37,295 bases of DNA from Aquabacterium sp. (GCA_023150345.1 JAKLLB010000038.1:1-37295); one strand, 5' to 3'. Shown: positions 26,391-35,030, numbered from the stretch's first letter. Notes: generated from the sequence alone by a model not told the origin. Numbers and translations: made by a program.

Positions 26391-26406
26391 GGGCCCGGAA
26401 GGGTCC
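26391..26406 (+). terminator. Possible terminator of the isc operon
   Basis: GGGCCC, loop GGAA, GGGTCC forms a six-base stem with one G-T pair, 12 bases after the fdx stop. A second inverted repeat, CGCCTGACG/CGTCAGGCG (26410-26418 and 26440-26448), overlaps the stop of the convergent gene. Neither has a clear T-tract. Confidence 0.35.
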
Positions 26407-26441
26407 TTGCGCCTGACGAAGGACGTGCCGAAACAACTGCG

Positions 26442-27119
26442 TCAGGCGTGCGTGATCCAGTCCTGCCATTCGGGCCCGTCGAGGTGGGGCAGCGAGTTGT
26501 AGGTCACCAGGGTGTGGCGCTTCGGGTTGAACGTGAGTTCGGTCACCGCACTGTTGCGGATGCGCATGTTCAGGTCGATCGTGACCTGCGGCGGTGTCGA
26601 CAGCAGCAGGCCCACGGCGGTGGAGATCGGTCCGCCACTGGACACCATCAGCACATCGCCCTGATAGCGCTCGCGAACCAGGTCCAGCGCGGCCGCCACG
26701 CCGGCGACAAACGCGCGGTACGGGGGCATGCCCTGCGGTTGCGCCTGCGCGTCCATCCAGCGCCGCAGCCCTTCGCGCAAGAGGCGGAAGTGGTGGCGGT
26801 ACTCGGCGTCGTTGGTCGGTCGGGCCAGGGGCTGCGGGTGTACGGTGGCAATCACCGCCAGACTGTCGTACTCGTCGAGCCCTGGCAGGGTCAGCGCGGC
26901 CTGGGTGCTGCCCAGGCCCTGCGCGATCGCGTCCCAGGACTGGCGGTGTCGACGCAGCGTTCCGGTGAGTACCGCCTCGAAGGCCCAGTGGCGCTCGCGC
27001 AGATAGTCGCCCAGCCGCCGGCACTGGCGATGGCCAAGCTCGCTGAGGTGGTCGTAGTCGTCGGCCCCGAACGAGGCCTGTCCATGTCGCACGAGCAGCA
27101 GTCGTCCCATCGCCTGCAT
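26442..27119 (-). CDS. Histidine phosphatase (phosphoglycerate-mutase-like) family protein
   Basis: A 225-residue member of the histidine phosphatase superfamily. The nucleophile motif is [20 protein letters not shown] (R11-H12-G13). A second catalytic histidine would be expected near [14 protein letters not shown], where the usual S/T-H-G is replaced by S-S-G-G. That loss casts doubt on normal phosphatase chemistry; it is a recurrent variant in this kind of protein as far as I recall. The C-terminus is [20 protein letters not shown]. Start ATG 27119 or 27110. Divergent from tsaD. Confidence 0.8.
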   Translation of the reverse strand: MQAMGRLLLVRHGQASFGADDYDHLSELGHRQCRRLGDYLRERHWAFEAVLTGTLRRHRQSWDAIAQGLGSTQAALTLPGLDEYDSLAVIATVHPQPLARPTNDAEYRHHFRLLREGLRRWMDAQAQPQGMPPYRAFVAGVAAALDLVRERYQGDVLMVSSGGPISTAVGLLLSTPPQVTIDLNMRIRNSAVTELTFNPKRHTLVTYNSLPHLDGPEWQDWITHA

Positions 27120-27229
27120 TGTGTGCGGTGGCTCCGTTGCATGCCTGTCGCGCCGGTGTCACCGCCGCTGACCCAACCGCGTGCCCGGCGGACGATAGCC
27201 GGGTGGCAGACCACTACACTGACCACATC

Positions 27230-28123
27230 ATGAAGGTGCTGGGTATCGAGTCATCGTGCGACGAAACCGGGGTGGCGCTGGTGGAGACCGCCGATGCCGG
27301 CGTGCCCATCCTGCGCGCCCACGCCCTGCACAGCCAGGTGCAGCTTCACGAGGCATACGGCGGCGTCGTGCCCGAACTGGCCTCGCGCGACCACATCCGG
27401 CGCGTACTGCCGTTGACTGCTCAGGTGCTGGAGCAGGCGGGTTGCACACTGCGCGACCTCGACGTGGTGGCCTACACGCGCGGCCCCGGGCTGGCGGGCG
27501 CGCTGCTCGTCGGCGCCGGCGTGGCCTGCGCGCTGGCTGCGGCGCTGGGGCTGCCCACACTCGGCGTGCATCACCTCGAAGGCCACCTGCTGTCGCCGTT
27601 CCTTTCGGCCGATCCGCCGGGTCTGGGCTACCCGGGCGGGCCGGCCCTGGCGGAGCTGGCGGCTCACGGTGACCCGGCGGCCTACGCCCTGCCCAGACCC
27701 CTGCTGCACAGCGGCGATCTCGACTTCTCCTTCGCGGGCCTGAAGACAGCGGTACTCACGCAGGTGCGCCGCCTGGGTGATGCACCCAACGAGACGCAGC
27801 GGGCCAACCTGGCGGCCAGCACGCAGGCGGCCATCGTCGAAGTGCTGGTGAAGAAGTCGCTGGCGGCGCTGAAGGCCACCGGCCTGGCACGGCTGGTGGT
27901 GTCGGGCGGAGTGGGGGCCAACCGTGAGCTGCGCCGGCAACTCGACGCTGCATGCACCCGCCGGCGCGTTCGGGTGCACTACCCGGAGTTGGCGCTGTGC
28001 ACCGACAATGGCGCCATGATCGCGCTGGCTGCGGCCATGCGGTTGCAGGCCGGGCGCAGCCGGGCAGTGCCCGACTACGGCTTCGCGGTTCGGCCGCGCT
28101 GGCCGCTGCAAGACATCGGCTGA
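27230..28123 (+). CDS. tsaD: tRNA threonylcarbamoyltransferase TsaD with an in-frame internal deletion
   Basis: The 297-residue product has a typical TsaD start ([20 protein letters not shown]), the metal-binding [11 protein letters not shown] (H115, H119) and the C-terminal metal region [13 protein letters not shown]. However, SADPP (126-130) runs directly into [10 protein letters not shown]. In the family about 47 residues lie between, including the SGGHT substrate loop and the D-D-A-A-G-E-A-F-D-K segment. Adding 47 gives 344, the normal length. So about 141 bases are missing without a frameshift. TsaD makes t6A at position 37 of ANN-decoding tRNAs and is essential in nearly all bacteria, so this copy should be inactive if the sequence is right. 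Confidence 0.9.
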   Translation: MKVLGIESSCDETGVALVETADAGVPILRAHALHSQVQLHEAYGGVVPELASRDHIRRVLPLTAQVLEQAGCTLRDLDVVAYTRGPGLAGALLVGAGVACALAAALGLPTLGVHHLEGHLLSPFLSADPPGLGYPGGPALAELAAHGDPAAYALPRPLLHSGDLDFSFAGLKTAVLTQVRRLGDAPNETQRANLAASTQAAIVEVLVKKSLAALKATGLARLVVSGGVGANRELRRQLDAACTRRRVRVHYPELALCTDNGAMIALAAAMRLQAGRSRAVPDYGFAVRPRWPLQDIG

Positions 28124-28189
28124 TGTCAAGCCGTATCCGGGCCCGCAGCGCGGGCACCACCCGGTGCGGCCGGACGCGTGCAGGCATCC

Positions 28190-28195
28190 TAGAAT
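28190..28195 (+). promoter_or_regulatory. Possible -10 element upstream of the binding-protein gene
   Basis: TAGAAT lies about 110 bases before the start codon at 28308. No good -35 is seen at the expected place. If used, the transcript would run through the hairpin at 28255-28274. Confidence 0.3.
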
Positions 28196-28252
28196 GCGCG
28201 ACTCCGCAACCGGCGTGGCACAGCCATCTGCCGCTGCAATAACGCACCACCG

Positions 28253-28306
28253 ATGCCGCTGAACTGGCAGCGGCTTTATTCATGTTTTCAAGGTCCCGAT
28301 TCCTGA
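28253..28306 (+). CDS. Possible 17-codon leader ORF before the binding-protein gene
   Basis: ATG 28253 opens MPLNWQRLYSCFQGPDS and stops with TGA at 28304-28306, one base before the next ATG. It overlaps the terminator-like hairpin at 28255-28280, so its translation could affect that fold. There is no homology to support it and it may be chance. Confidence 0.2.
   Translation: MPLNWQRLYSCFQGPDS
28255..28280 (+). terminator. Terminator or attenuator in the leader of the binding-protein gene
   Basis: GCCGCT, loop GAACTGGC, AGCGGC followed at once by TTTATT fits an intrinsic terminator. It could end read-through from tsaD, or attenuate transcription into the gene at 28308. Confidence 0.55.
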
Positions 28307-28307
28307 G

Positions 28308-29612
28308 ATGACGCAAGCAGTATTTCGTCGCATTGCCCGCGCGGGTGTCCTGGTCACCTGTCTTTCCGTTGCCTGGCTCAGTGCGCGGGCCCAGCAAGCC
28401 GAACCGGTTACCGAGCCGGTGCGGCTGGCCATGATCGAAGGGCTGTCCGGGCCGTTCGCGAACGCTGGCGAGGCGGTGTTCCGCAATCTGCACTGGGCGG
28501 TCGAGCGGGTCAACCAGCGCGGTGGTGTCAGGATGCCCGGCGGGGCCAGGAAGCTCGAACTGATCCGCATGGACAGCAAGGGCAACGCCGACGAAGCCTT
28601 GTCGCTGTTGCGCAGCGCCATCGACCAGCGCATCGGCTTCGTGCTCCAGGGCAACAGCTCTGCGGTCGCATCGGCGATCATCGACGCACTGAACAAGCAC
28701 AACGAGCGCGACCCGGCGCGCCGGGCGTTGTTCCTCAACTATTCGGCGGTCGAGCCGGCGCTGACCAATGAACGGTGCAGCTTCTGGCACTTCCGATTCG
28801 ACGCGCACGCCGACATGCGGCTGGCGGCGCTGATGGATGTGCTGAAAGACGACGCCGCGCTGCGCAAGGTCTACCTGATCGGGCAGGACTACAGCTTCGG
28901 CCAGTATGTGGTCAAGCAGGCGCGTTCATTGATCCAGGCGCGCAGGCCCGATGTCGAGATCGTGGGTGAGGAGTTGCACCCCATGGCCAGGGTCAAGGAC
29001 TTCCTGCCCTATGCCAGCAAGATCCGCGCGAGCGGGGCCCAGGCAGTGGTCACGGGCAACTGGGGCAATGACCTGACGCTGCTGGTCAAGGCTGTGCGCG
29101 ACCTGGGGGTGCCCGTCAAGTTCTACACGTTCTACGGCAACGCGCTGGGGGTGCCGGCGGCGTTGGGCGATGCCGGCGTGGGGTCGGTTCTGGCGGTAGC
29201 CGAGTGGCATGCCAACGTGACTGGCGAGCCCTCGCGCTTGCTGGTTTCGGCCTTTCGCAAGCGCTACCCGGATCCGCGTGACGACTACCTGCATGCCCGG
29301 ATGCAGTCCATGATCGAAATGCTGGTTCAGGCGATGGAACGCGCGCGCAGCGTCGATCCCGTCGCGGTGGCGCATGCGCTCGAGGGCGCGCGACTGGACG
29401 CCGCGGCTCTGGGCGGCGTTCATGAGGGGCGGATGCGGGCTGACGACCACCAGTTCCAACAACCGATGGTGGTGATGCAGATGGATCGGGTTGGGTCGGC
29501 GGGCGTGGTCTTCGACGTCGAAGGGTCGGGATACGGGTTCCGTACCCTGCGCCGCTACGACCAGGATCAGATGACGATGGCGCACACCTGCCGGATGGCG
29601 CGGCCCCAGTAG
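28308..29612 (+). CDS. ABC transporter substrate-binding protein, LivK/branched-chain amino acid type
   Basis: A 434-residue periplasmic receptor. A signal peptide (RRIARAGVLVTCLSVAWLSA, cleavage near ARA-QQ) is followed by a periplasmic-binding fold: VRLAMIEGLSGPFANAGEAV, KLELIRMDSKGNADEAL, KVYLIGQDYSFGQYVVKQAR and GAQAVVTGNWGNDLTLLVKA. These are typical of type I receptors for branched-chain amino acids, amides or urea; ligand not identifiable. No permease or ATPase genes are adjacent, so it works with a transporter encoded elsewhere or as an orphan. The leader has a candidate promoter and a terminator-like hairpin. Confidence 0.92.
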   Translation: MTQAVFRRIARAGVLVTCLSVAWLSARAQQAEPVTEPVRLAMIEGLSGPFANAGEAVFRNLHWAVERVNQRGGVRMPGGARKLELIRMDSKGNADEALSLLRSAIDQRIGFVLQGNSSAVASAIIDALNKHNERDPARRALFLNYSAVEPALTNERCSFWHFRFDAHADMRLAALMDVLKDDAALRKVYLIGQDYSFGQYVVKQARSLIQARRPDVEIVGEELHPMARVKDFLPYASKIRASGAQAVVTGNWGNDLTLLVKAVRDLGVPVKFYTFYGNALGVPAALGDAGVGSVLAVAEWHANVTGEPSRLLVSAFRKRYPDPRDDYLHARMQSMIEMLVQAMERARSVDPVAVAHALEGARLDAAALGGVHEGRMRADDHQFQQPMVVMQMDRVGSAGVVFDVEGSGYGFRTLRRYDQDQMTMAHTCRMARPQ

Positions 29613-29670
29613 CTGGCAGCGCCGGCCTGGGCGGCAGTGCGGCGGCGCTGCCTGGGACGACGGTTGCGGC

Positions 29671-29676
29671 TATAAT
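29671..29676 (+). promoter_or_regulatory. -10 element of the rpsO promoter
   Basis: A perfect TATAAT lies in GCGGCTATAATCGACGGGC, as expected for a ribosomal protein gene. The -35 is poor. A start near 29683 gives an rpsO leader of about 160 bases. Confidence 0.6.
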
Positions 29677-29739
29677 CGACGGGCTTTGCCCTTGGCCACG
29701 CTGATTGTTCCGCGCGTTCAGGGCACAGCCGAGGCACGG

Positions 29740-29760
29740 CGCGGGTCGGTTTCACCCGCG
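29740..29760 (+). promoter_or_regulatory. Hairpin in the rpsO leader
   Basis: CGCGGGT, loop CGGTTTC, ACCCGCG is a perfect seven-base stem about 85 bases before the rpsO start codon. S15 represses its own synthesis through leader structures in other bacteria, so this is a candidate element; no binding motif is proven. Confidence 0.4.
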
Positions 29761-29845
29761 TCCGCAAGTGGCAACCGAAACCGTTACGCCTGCGTGGGCA
29801 GCCTGCCCCGCAGCGTCGCGCGGTTTCTCCAATCAGGAAATCGAC

Positions 29846-30115
29846 ATGTCCAACGCTGACATCAACCGCGCCGAGATCGTCAAGACGCACGCCCGTGCGG
29901 CCAACGACACCGGCTCCCCCGAAGTGCAGGTCGCGCTGCTGACGGCGCGCATCAACGAGCTCACGCCGCACTTCAAGACGCATCTGAAGGATCATCACGG
30001 CCGCCGTGGCCTTCTGAAAATGGTGAGCCGCCGTCGCAAGCTGCTCGACTATCTGAAGGACCGCGACGCCGATCGCTATACGGCCCTGATCCAGAAGCTG
30101 GGTCTGCGCAAGTAA
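29846..30115 (+). CDS. rpsO: Small ribosomal subunit protein S15
   Basis: An 89-residue uS15 of normal length. It runs [20 protein letters not shown] to [10 protein letters not shown] and includes the rRNA-contact segment [21 protein letters not shown]15 nucleates assembly of the 30S central domain. CAGGAAATCGAC places a Shine-Dalgarno AGGA seven to eight bases before ATG 29846. It is followed by a strong terminator (30133-30172) and then pnp, the conserved rpsO-pnp order. Confidence 0.98.
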   Translation: MSNADINRAEIVKTHARAANDTGSPEVQVALLTARINELTPHFKTHLKDHHGRRGLLKMVSRRRKLLDYLKDRDADRYTALIQKLGLRK

Positions 30116-30132
30116 GCACCCCATGACCGAAG

Positions 30133-30172
30133 GAGCCTGTCTGGATCGACCAGCACAGGCTCTTTCGTCTTT
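30133..30172 (+). terminator. rpsO terminator
   Basis: GAGCCTGT-CTGG, loop ATCGA, CCAG-c-ACAGGCTC forms a twelve-pair stem with one bulge, and TTTCGTCTTT follows. It lies 17 bases after the rpsO stop, so part of the transcripts should end before pnp. Confidence 0.9.
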
Positions 30173-30201
30173 GGAGCCTCCCGATCCAGTCGCTGCTGTG
30201 T

Positions 30202-30240
30202 CATTCCACCGGCGCCGGCCCAGCCGGTGCCGCTGGAATG
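30202..30240 (+). promoter_or_regulatory. Long hairpin in the pnp leader, likely RNase III site
   Basis: CATTCCA (30202-30208) pairs with TGGAATG (30234-30240). Inside, CGGCGCCGG pairs with CCGGTGCCG (one G-T pair), around the loop CCCAG. The result is about 16 pairs with a single C-C mismatch. In E. coli a leader stem of this kind is cut by RNase III and lets PNPase repress its own mRNA. The same role here is inference. Confidence 0.65.
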
Positions 30241-30331
30241 GCATGCCGCCGGACGGGGCCTGCCGGCTCCCGGTGAAATCCCGTCAGGGCGCCACCGCAA
30301 GCGCGCCCTGCGCCAACCGGAGACATCATCC

Positions 30332-32620
30332 ATGAGCATGTTCAAGAAGGTCACCAAGACGTTCCAGTGGGGTCCCCACCAGGTCACGCTCGAGACGGGC
30401 GAAATCGCACGCCAGTCCAGCGGGGCGGTGCTGGTCGACATCGAAGGCACAGTGGTGCTGGCCACCGCCGTGGCCCGGACCGAGGCCAAGGCCGGGCAGG
30501 ACTTCTTCCCGCTGACGGTCGACTACATCGAGAAGACCTACGCAGCCGGCCGCATTCCCGGCAGCTTCTTCAAGCGCGAGGGCCGTCCCAGCGAGCTGGA
30601 GACCCTCACCAGCCGACTGATCGACCGCCCGATTCGTCCGCTGTTCCCCGATGGCTTCTTCAACGAAGTACAGGTGGTCATCCATGTGCTGAGCCTGAAC
30701 CCCGAGGTGCAGGCAGACATCGCCGCCATGATCGGTACCAGCGCCGCGCTGGCCGTGTCCGGCCTGCCGTTCAACGGCCCGATCGGTGCCGCGCGCGTGG
30801 GCTACATCAATGGCGAGTACGTCCTCAACCCGGGCAAGATCCAGCTGGCCGACAGCAAGCTCGATCTCGTGGTGGCCGGCACCGAGACAGCCGTCCTGAT
30901 GGTGGAATCCGAAGCCGACCAGCTCAGCGAAGAAGTGATGCTGGGCGCGGTGGTCTTTGGTCACGACATGGGCAAAGTGGCCATCGCGGCGATCAACGAT
31001 CTGGTGCGCGAGGGTGGCAAGCCCGAGTGGAACTGGCAGCCGCCGGCAAAGGACGAGGCATTCATCGCCAAGGTCGGCGCGCTGGCCGAAGGCCCTCTGC
31101 GCGCGGCCTACCAGATCCGCAGCAAGCAGGCCCGCACACAGGCCTGCCGTGAGGCCTATGCAGCGGTCAAGACCGCCCTGGCCGGGGAAGGTGCGGCCTT
31201 CGACGAAGTCAAGCTCGAGGGCCTGCTGTTCGAGATCGAATCGCGCATCGTGCGCGGCCAGATCCTGGCCGGTGAGCCTCGCATCGACGGACGCGATACC
31301 CGCACCGTGCGCCCGATCGAGATCCGTACCGGCGTGCTGCCCCGCACCCATGGTTCGGCGCTGTTCACCCGTGGCGAAACGCAAGCACTGGTGATCTCCA
31401 CGCTCGGCACCGAGCAGGACGCACAGAAGATCGATGCCCTGGCCGGTGAGTTCCAGGATCGCTTCCTGTTCCACTACAACATGCCCCCGTTCGCCACTGG
31501 CGAAACCGGCCGCGTGGGCAGCCCCAAGCGCCGCGAGATCGGCCACGGCCGCCTGGCCAAGCGTGCACTGGTTCCCCTGCTGCCCGCCCGTGACGAGTTC
31601 CCCTACACGCTGCGCGTGGTCAGCGAGATCACCGAGTCCAACGGCTCGTCCTCGATGGCTTCGGTGTGCGGCGGCTGCCTGGCCCTGATGGACGCGGGCG
31701 TGCCGATGAAGGCGCACGTGGCCGGCATCGCGATGGGCCTCATCAAGGAAGGCAACCGCTTCGCGGTCCTGACCGACATCCTCGGTGACGAGGATCACCT
31801 CGGCGACATGGACTTCAAGGTCGCCGGCACCACCAGCGGCGTGACGGCCCTGCAGATGGACATCAAGATCCAGGGCATTACCCAGGAAATCATGCAGGTG
31901 GCCCTGGCTCAGGCCAAGGAAGCGCGCATGCACATCCTGGGCAAGATGCAGGACGCGGTGGGCGGCGCGAAGACCGAGCTGTCGCAGTTCGCGCCACGCC
32001 TGTACACGATGAAGATCAACCCGGAAAAGATCCGCGACGTGATCGGCAAGGGCGGGGCGACCATTCGCGCGTTGACCGAGGAGACCGGCACGACGATCGA
32101 CATCGCCGAGGACGGCACCATCACGATCGCGTCGACCGATGGCGACAAGGCTGCGCTGGCGCGCAAGCGCATCGAGGACATCACCGCCGAGGCCGAGGTG
32201 GGTGCCATCTACGAAGGCCCGATCACCAAGATCCTCGAGTTCGGTGCATTGGTCAACATCCTGCCGGGCAAGGACGGCTTGCTGCACATCAGCCAGATCG
32301 CGCATCAGCGCGTCGAGCGGGTCGAGGACTTCCTCAAGGAGGGCCAGGTCGTCAAGGTCAAGGTGCTCGAGACCGATGACAAGGGGCGCATCAAGCTCAG
32401 TCTGAAGGCGTTGCTCGATCGACCCGAGGGCATGGAAGAGGAGCGCTATGAGCGCGCGCCACGAGGCGATCGCGGTGACCGCGGTGACCGCGGCGAGCGT
32501 CGCGAGCGCGGAGAGCGCCCGCCGCGGCGCGAGCGCAGCGATCGCCCCGAGCGTGCCGAGCAGGGGCGCGAGGCGGCGCCGGCTGGCGATGCCTCCGACG
32601 CCGGCTCCCAGCAGCAGTAG
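30332..32620 (+). CDS. pnp: Polyribonucleotide nucleotidyltransferase (PNPase)
   Basis: A 762-residue phosphorolytic 3'-5' exoribonuclease, core of the RNA degradosome. Two RNase PH-like domains are seen: the first with [20 protein letters not shown], the second with [12 protein letters not shown] and the catalytic acids in [21 protein letters not shown] domain ([20 protein letters not shown]) and an S1 domain ([20 protein letters not shown]) follow. The last 55 residues are a basic Arg/Gly/Asp/Glu tail with RGD repeats, disordered and probably RNA- or protein-binding. ATG 30332 ([14 protein letters not shown]) is the standard start. Preceded by rpsO and its terminator. Confidence 0.98.
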   Translation: MSMFKKVTKTFQWGPHQVTLETGEIARQSSGAVLVDIEGTVVLATAVARTEAKAGQDFFPLTVDYIEKTYAAGRIPGSFFKREGRPSELETLTSRLIDRPIRPLFPDGFFNEVQVVIHVLSLNPEVQADIAAMIGTSAALAVSGLPFNGPIGAARVGYINGEYVLNPGKIQLADSKLDLVVAGTETAVLMVESEADQLSEEVMLGAVVFGHDMGKVAIAAINDLVREGGKPEWNWQPPAKDEAFIAKVGALAEGPLRAAYQIRSKQARTQACREAYAAVKTALAGEGAAFDEVKLEGLLFEIESRIVRGQILAGEPRIDGRDTRTVRPIEIRTGVLPRTHGSALFTRGETQALVISTLGTEQDAQKIDALAGEFQDRFLFHYNMPPFATGETGRVGSPKRREIGHGRLAKRALVPLLPARDEFPYTLRVVSEITESNGSSSMASVCGGCLALMDAGVPMKAHVAGIAMGLIKEGNRFAVLTDILGDEDHLGDMDFKVAGTTSGVTALQMDIKIQGITQEIMQVALAQAKEARMHILGKMQDAVGGAKTELSQFAPRLYTMKINPEKIRDVIGKGGATIRALTEETGTTIDIAEDGTITIASTDGDKAALARKRIEDITAEAEVGAIYEGPITKILEFGALVNILPGKDGLLHISQIAHQRVERVEDFLKEGQVVKVKVLETDDKGRIKLSLKALLDRPEGMEEERYERAPRGDRGDRGDRGERRERGERPPRRERSDRPERAEQGREAAPAGDASDAGSQQQ

Positions 32621-32643
32621 GCACTCGACACCGAACGGCAGGC

Positions 32644-33648
32644 ATGCAGGCCATCGCCATCACGGCCCCCGGCGGGCCCGAGGTGCTCGAGCGCGTGGTT
32701 CGCCCCGACCCGCAGCCCGGGCCCGGCGAGGTGCTGGTGCGGGTCGCGGCCAGTGGCGTGAACCGGCCCGACGTCCTGCAGCGCAAGGGCGCCTATCCGC
32801 CGCCACCCGGGGCCAGCGACCTGCCGGGGCTGGAGGTGGCCGGTCGCATCGTCGCAGGCGATGGTGCGGAGCTGGCTGCAGCGGGGTGGACTCTGGGTGA
32901 CCGGGTCTGCGCACTGGTGGCCGGCGGTGGCTATGCCCAGTTGTGCGTCGCACCGATCGGGCAATGCCTGCCGGTGCCCGCAGGACTGGACGATGTGCAG
33001 GCGGCCAGCCTGCCGGAGACGTTCTTCACCGTCTGGTCCAATGTCTTCGATCGCGGCGCTTTGTTGCCCGGCCAGACCCTGCTGGTGCAGGGCGGCTCCA
33101 GCGGAATCGGTGTCACCGCCATCCAGTTGGCCAAGGCCTTCGGCGCTCAGGTGCTGGTGACCGTGGGGACGCCGCAGAAGGCCGCCGCCTGCCTCCAGCT
33201 CGGTGCAGACCGGGCCATCCTCTACCGCGAGCAGGATTTCGTGCAGGAAGTGCTGGCCGCTACCGGCGGCTTGGGCGCTGACGTCATTCTCGACATGGTG
33301 GCCGGCGACTACCTGGCGCGCGAGTTGCGTTGCCTGGCCGATGACGGCCGGCTGGTCATCATCGCGGTGCAGGGTGGCACGCGATGCGAACTCAATGCGG
33401 CCGATGTGCTGCGCCGCCGGCTCACGATCACCGGCTCGACCCTGCGACCTCGTCCCGTCGCCTTCAAGGCCGCGATTGCGCGGGCGTTGCGCGAACGGGT
33501 CTGGCCGCTGCTCGAGTCGGGTGCGGTGCGGCCAGTGGTGCACCGCGTGTTTCCGGCGCAGGATGCTGCGCAGGCGCACACGCTGATGGAGTCCGGCGAC
33601 CACGTGGGCAAGATCGTGCTGGACTGGACCGTATCCACAGGAGACTGA
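32644..33648 (+). CDS. NAD(P)H-quinone oxidoreductase, PIG3/zeta-crystallin family
   Basis: A 334-residue medium-chain reductase without zinc ligands. The N-terminal GroES-like half carries VRVAASGVNRPDVLQRKGAY and GLEVAGRIV. The Rossmann half has LLVQGGSSGIGVTAIQLAKA and the end HVGKIVLDW. These match the PIG3-like quinone reductases that sit before tpiA in many Burkholderiales. It likely reduces quinones with NADPH; the substrate is not proven. It begins 23 bases after pnp and ends two bases before tpiA, so it is probably co-transcribed with both. Confidence 0.93.
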   Translation: MQAIAITAPGGPEVLERVVRPDPQPGPGEVLVRVAASGVNRPDVLQRKGAYPPPPGASDLPGLEVAGRIVAGDGAELAAAGWTLGDRVCALVAGGGYAQLCVAPIGQCLPVPAGLDDVQAASLPETFFTVWSNVFDRGALLPGQTLLVQGGSSGIGVTAIQLAKAFGAQVLVTVGTPQKAAACLQLGADRAILYREQDFVQEVLAATGGLGADVILDMVAGDYLARELRCLADDGRLVIIAVQGGTRCELNAADVLRRRLTITGSTLRPRPVAFKAAIARALRERVWPLLESGAVRPVVHRVFPAQDAAQAHTLMESGDHVGKIVLDWTVSTGD

Positions 33649-33650
33649 AC

Positions 33651-34391
33651 ATGCGACGCAAGCTCGTGGCCGGCAACTGGAAGATGCACGGCAACCGCGC
33701 CTCCAGCGCGGAACTGCTGGCCGGCATCACCGCGGCGCGCCCATACGACTGCGATGTGGCCGTGTGCGTGCCGTTCCCGTACCTGTCTGAAGCCGCCGTG
33801 GCGCTGGCCCGCAGCGACGTGCGCTGGGGAGCGCAGGACTGCTCGGCTTTCGAGCAGGGCGCCTATACCGGCGAAGTGTCGGTGCTGATGCTGGCCGACT
33901 TCGGTTGTCGCTACGTCATCGTCGGCCACTCCGAGCGCAGGCAGTACCACGCGGAGAGCGACCAGCTCGTGGCGGACAAAGCCAAGGTCGCGCTGGCGCG
34001 GGGCATGACGCCAATTGTGTGCGTGGGTGAGACGCTGGCCCAGCGCGAGGCCGGGGAAACCGAGGCCGTGGTCAAGCGCCAGCTCTCGGCCGTGATCCAC
34101 ACGCTGGGGCACTGCGCCAGCGAGATGGTGGTGGCCTACGAGCCCGTGTGGGCCATCGGCACTGGCCGCACGGCAACCCCCGAGCAGGCTCAGGCAGTGC
34201 ATGCGCTGCTGCGTGCCCAACTGCGCGCGGCCACAGCTCAGGCCGACCACATGCGTCTGCTGTACGGGGGCAGCGTCAAGGCCGACAACGCGGCGGCGCT
34301 CTTTGCGCAGCCCGACATCGATGGTGGCCTGATCGGCGGTGCGAGCCTGAAGGTGGGCGACTTCGTGGCCATCTGTCGCGCGGCACGTTAG
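33651..34391 (+). CDS. tpiA: Triosephosphate isomerase
   Basis: A 246-residue TIM-barrel enzyme that interconverts dihydroxyacetone phosphate and glyceraldehyde 3-phosphate. Catalytic residues are K11 (GNWKMHGN), the histidine of IVGHSERRQYH and the glutamate of VAYEPVWAIGTG; the phosphate loop is LLYGGSVKADNA and GGLIGGASLK. Length is typical. AGGAG lies upstream of ATG 33651 across the end of the preceding gene. It is followed by secG, a common order. Confidence 0.98.
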   Translation: MRRKLVAGNWKMHGNRASSAELLAGITAARPYDCDVAVCVPFPYLSEAAVALARSDVRWGAQDCSAFEQGAYTGEVSVLMLADFGCRYVIVGHSERRQYHAESDQLVADKAKVALARGMTPIVCVGETLAQREAGETEAVVKRQLSAVIHTLGHCASEMVVAYEPVWAIGTGRTATPEQAQAVHALLRAQLRAATAQADHMRLLYGGSVKADNAAALFAQPDIDGGLIGGASLKVGDFVAICRAAR

Positions 34392-34457
34392 CCGAACCGA
34401 GACCGTCATCGGGGCTGGGCGAACCGGCTTGTGCCCCGTTCTAGGAGAAATCGAAAC

Positions 34458-34871
34458 ATGCAGATCTGGATGAATCTCGTGCTGGTGGTCCAGCTCGTCG
34501 CCGCGTTGGCGATGATCGGCTTGGTACTGGTGCAGCACGGCAAGGGCGCCGATATGGGCGCCTCCTTCGGCAGCGGTGCCTCCGGCAGCCTGTTCGGTGC
34601 CACGGGCAGCGCCAACTTCCTCTCGCGATCGACGGCCGTGTGCGCGACGGTCTTCTTCGCATGCACGCTGCTGATGGCGATCCTCACCAACACCAGCGCC
34701 CGGGCGCCGATCGAATCCTCCGGCAGTGCGCTGGACAGGCCCGCGGCGGCGAGCGCGGCATCGGCGCCTGCGCCGGGGGCGGTGATACCGGGCGCAGCGC
34801 CGGCGCCGGCTGTCCCGGCCTCGGCTGCGGCAGCCAGTGCGGCGCCGGCCGGGACGATCCCGACGCGTTGA
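34458..34871 (+). CDS. secG: Preprotein translocase subunit SecG
   Basis: A 137-residue accessory subunit of the SecYEG channel. Two helices (WMNLVLVVQLVAALAMIGLV and FLSRSTAVCATVFFACTLLM) flank the conserved loop VQHGKGADMGASFGSGASGS, which ends LFGATG. The remaining 55 residues are an Ala/Pro/Ser-rich tail of low complexity, common in betaproteobacterial SecG. AGGAGAAA lies before ATG 34458. It sits between tpiA and tRNA-Leu. Confidence 0.96.
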   Translation: MQIWMNLVLVVQLVAALAMIGLVLVQHGKGADMGASFGSGASGSLFGATGSANFLSRSTAVCATVFFACTLLMAILTNTSARAPIESSGSALDRPAAASAASAPAPGAVIPGAAPAPAVPASAAAASAAPAGTIPTR

Positions 34872-34958
34872 CGGTCGGAGTTGATGCAACTGCGGGTGTA
34901 GGTGATTGAAGCGCGCCACACACCCGCACAAACCCGGGGATGAGCGATCTTTTCAGAT

Positions 34959-34964
34959 TAGAAT
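34959..34964 (+). promoter_or_regulatory. Possible -10 element for tRNA-Leu and nuo
   Basis: TAGAAT in the A/T-rich stretch TTTTCAGATTAGAATCTTT lies 67 bases before the tRNA. It is the only A/T-rich patch of the 159-base secG-tRNA gap. The -35 is unclear. Confidence 0.4.
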
Positions 34965-35030
34965 CTTTGGCTGTTCAGGGTGCGATCCTCATGCGACCTG
35001 ATCATCCGGCGGACCCCGGTCCGACGCAGT

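Noticed and set aside
28141-28155. tsaD terminator (GCCCGC-AGC-GCGGGC)
   Set aside because: The stem is perfect but short with no T-tract; the hairpin at 28255-28280 is a far better terminator for this interval.
30326-32305. 659-codon open frame antisense to pnp
   Set aside because: Same shadow pattern; PNPase explains the sense strand completely.
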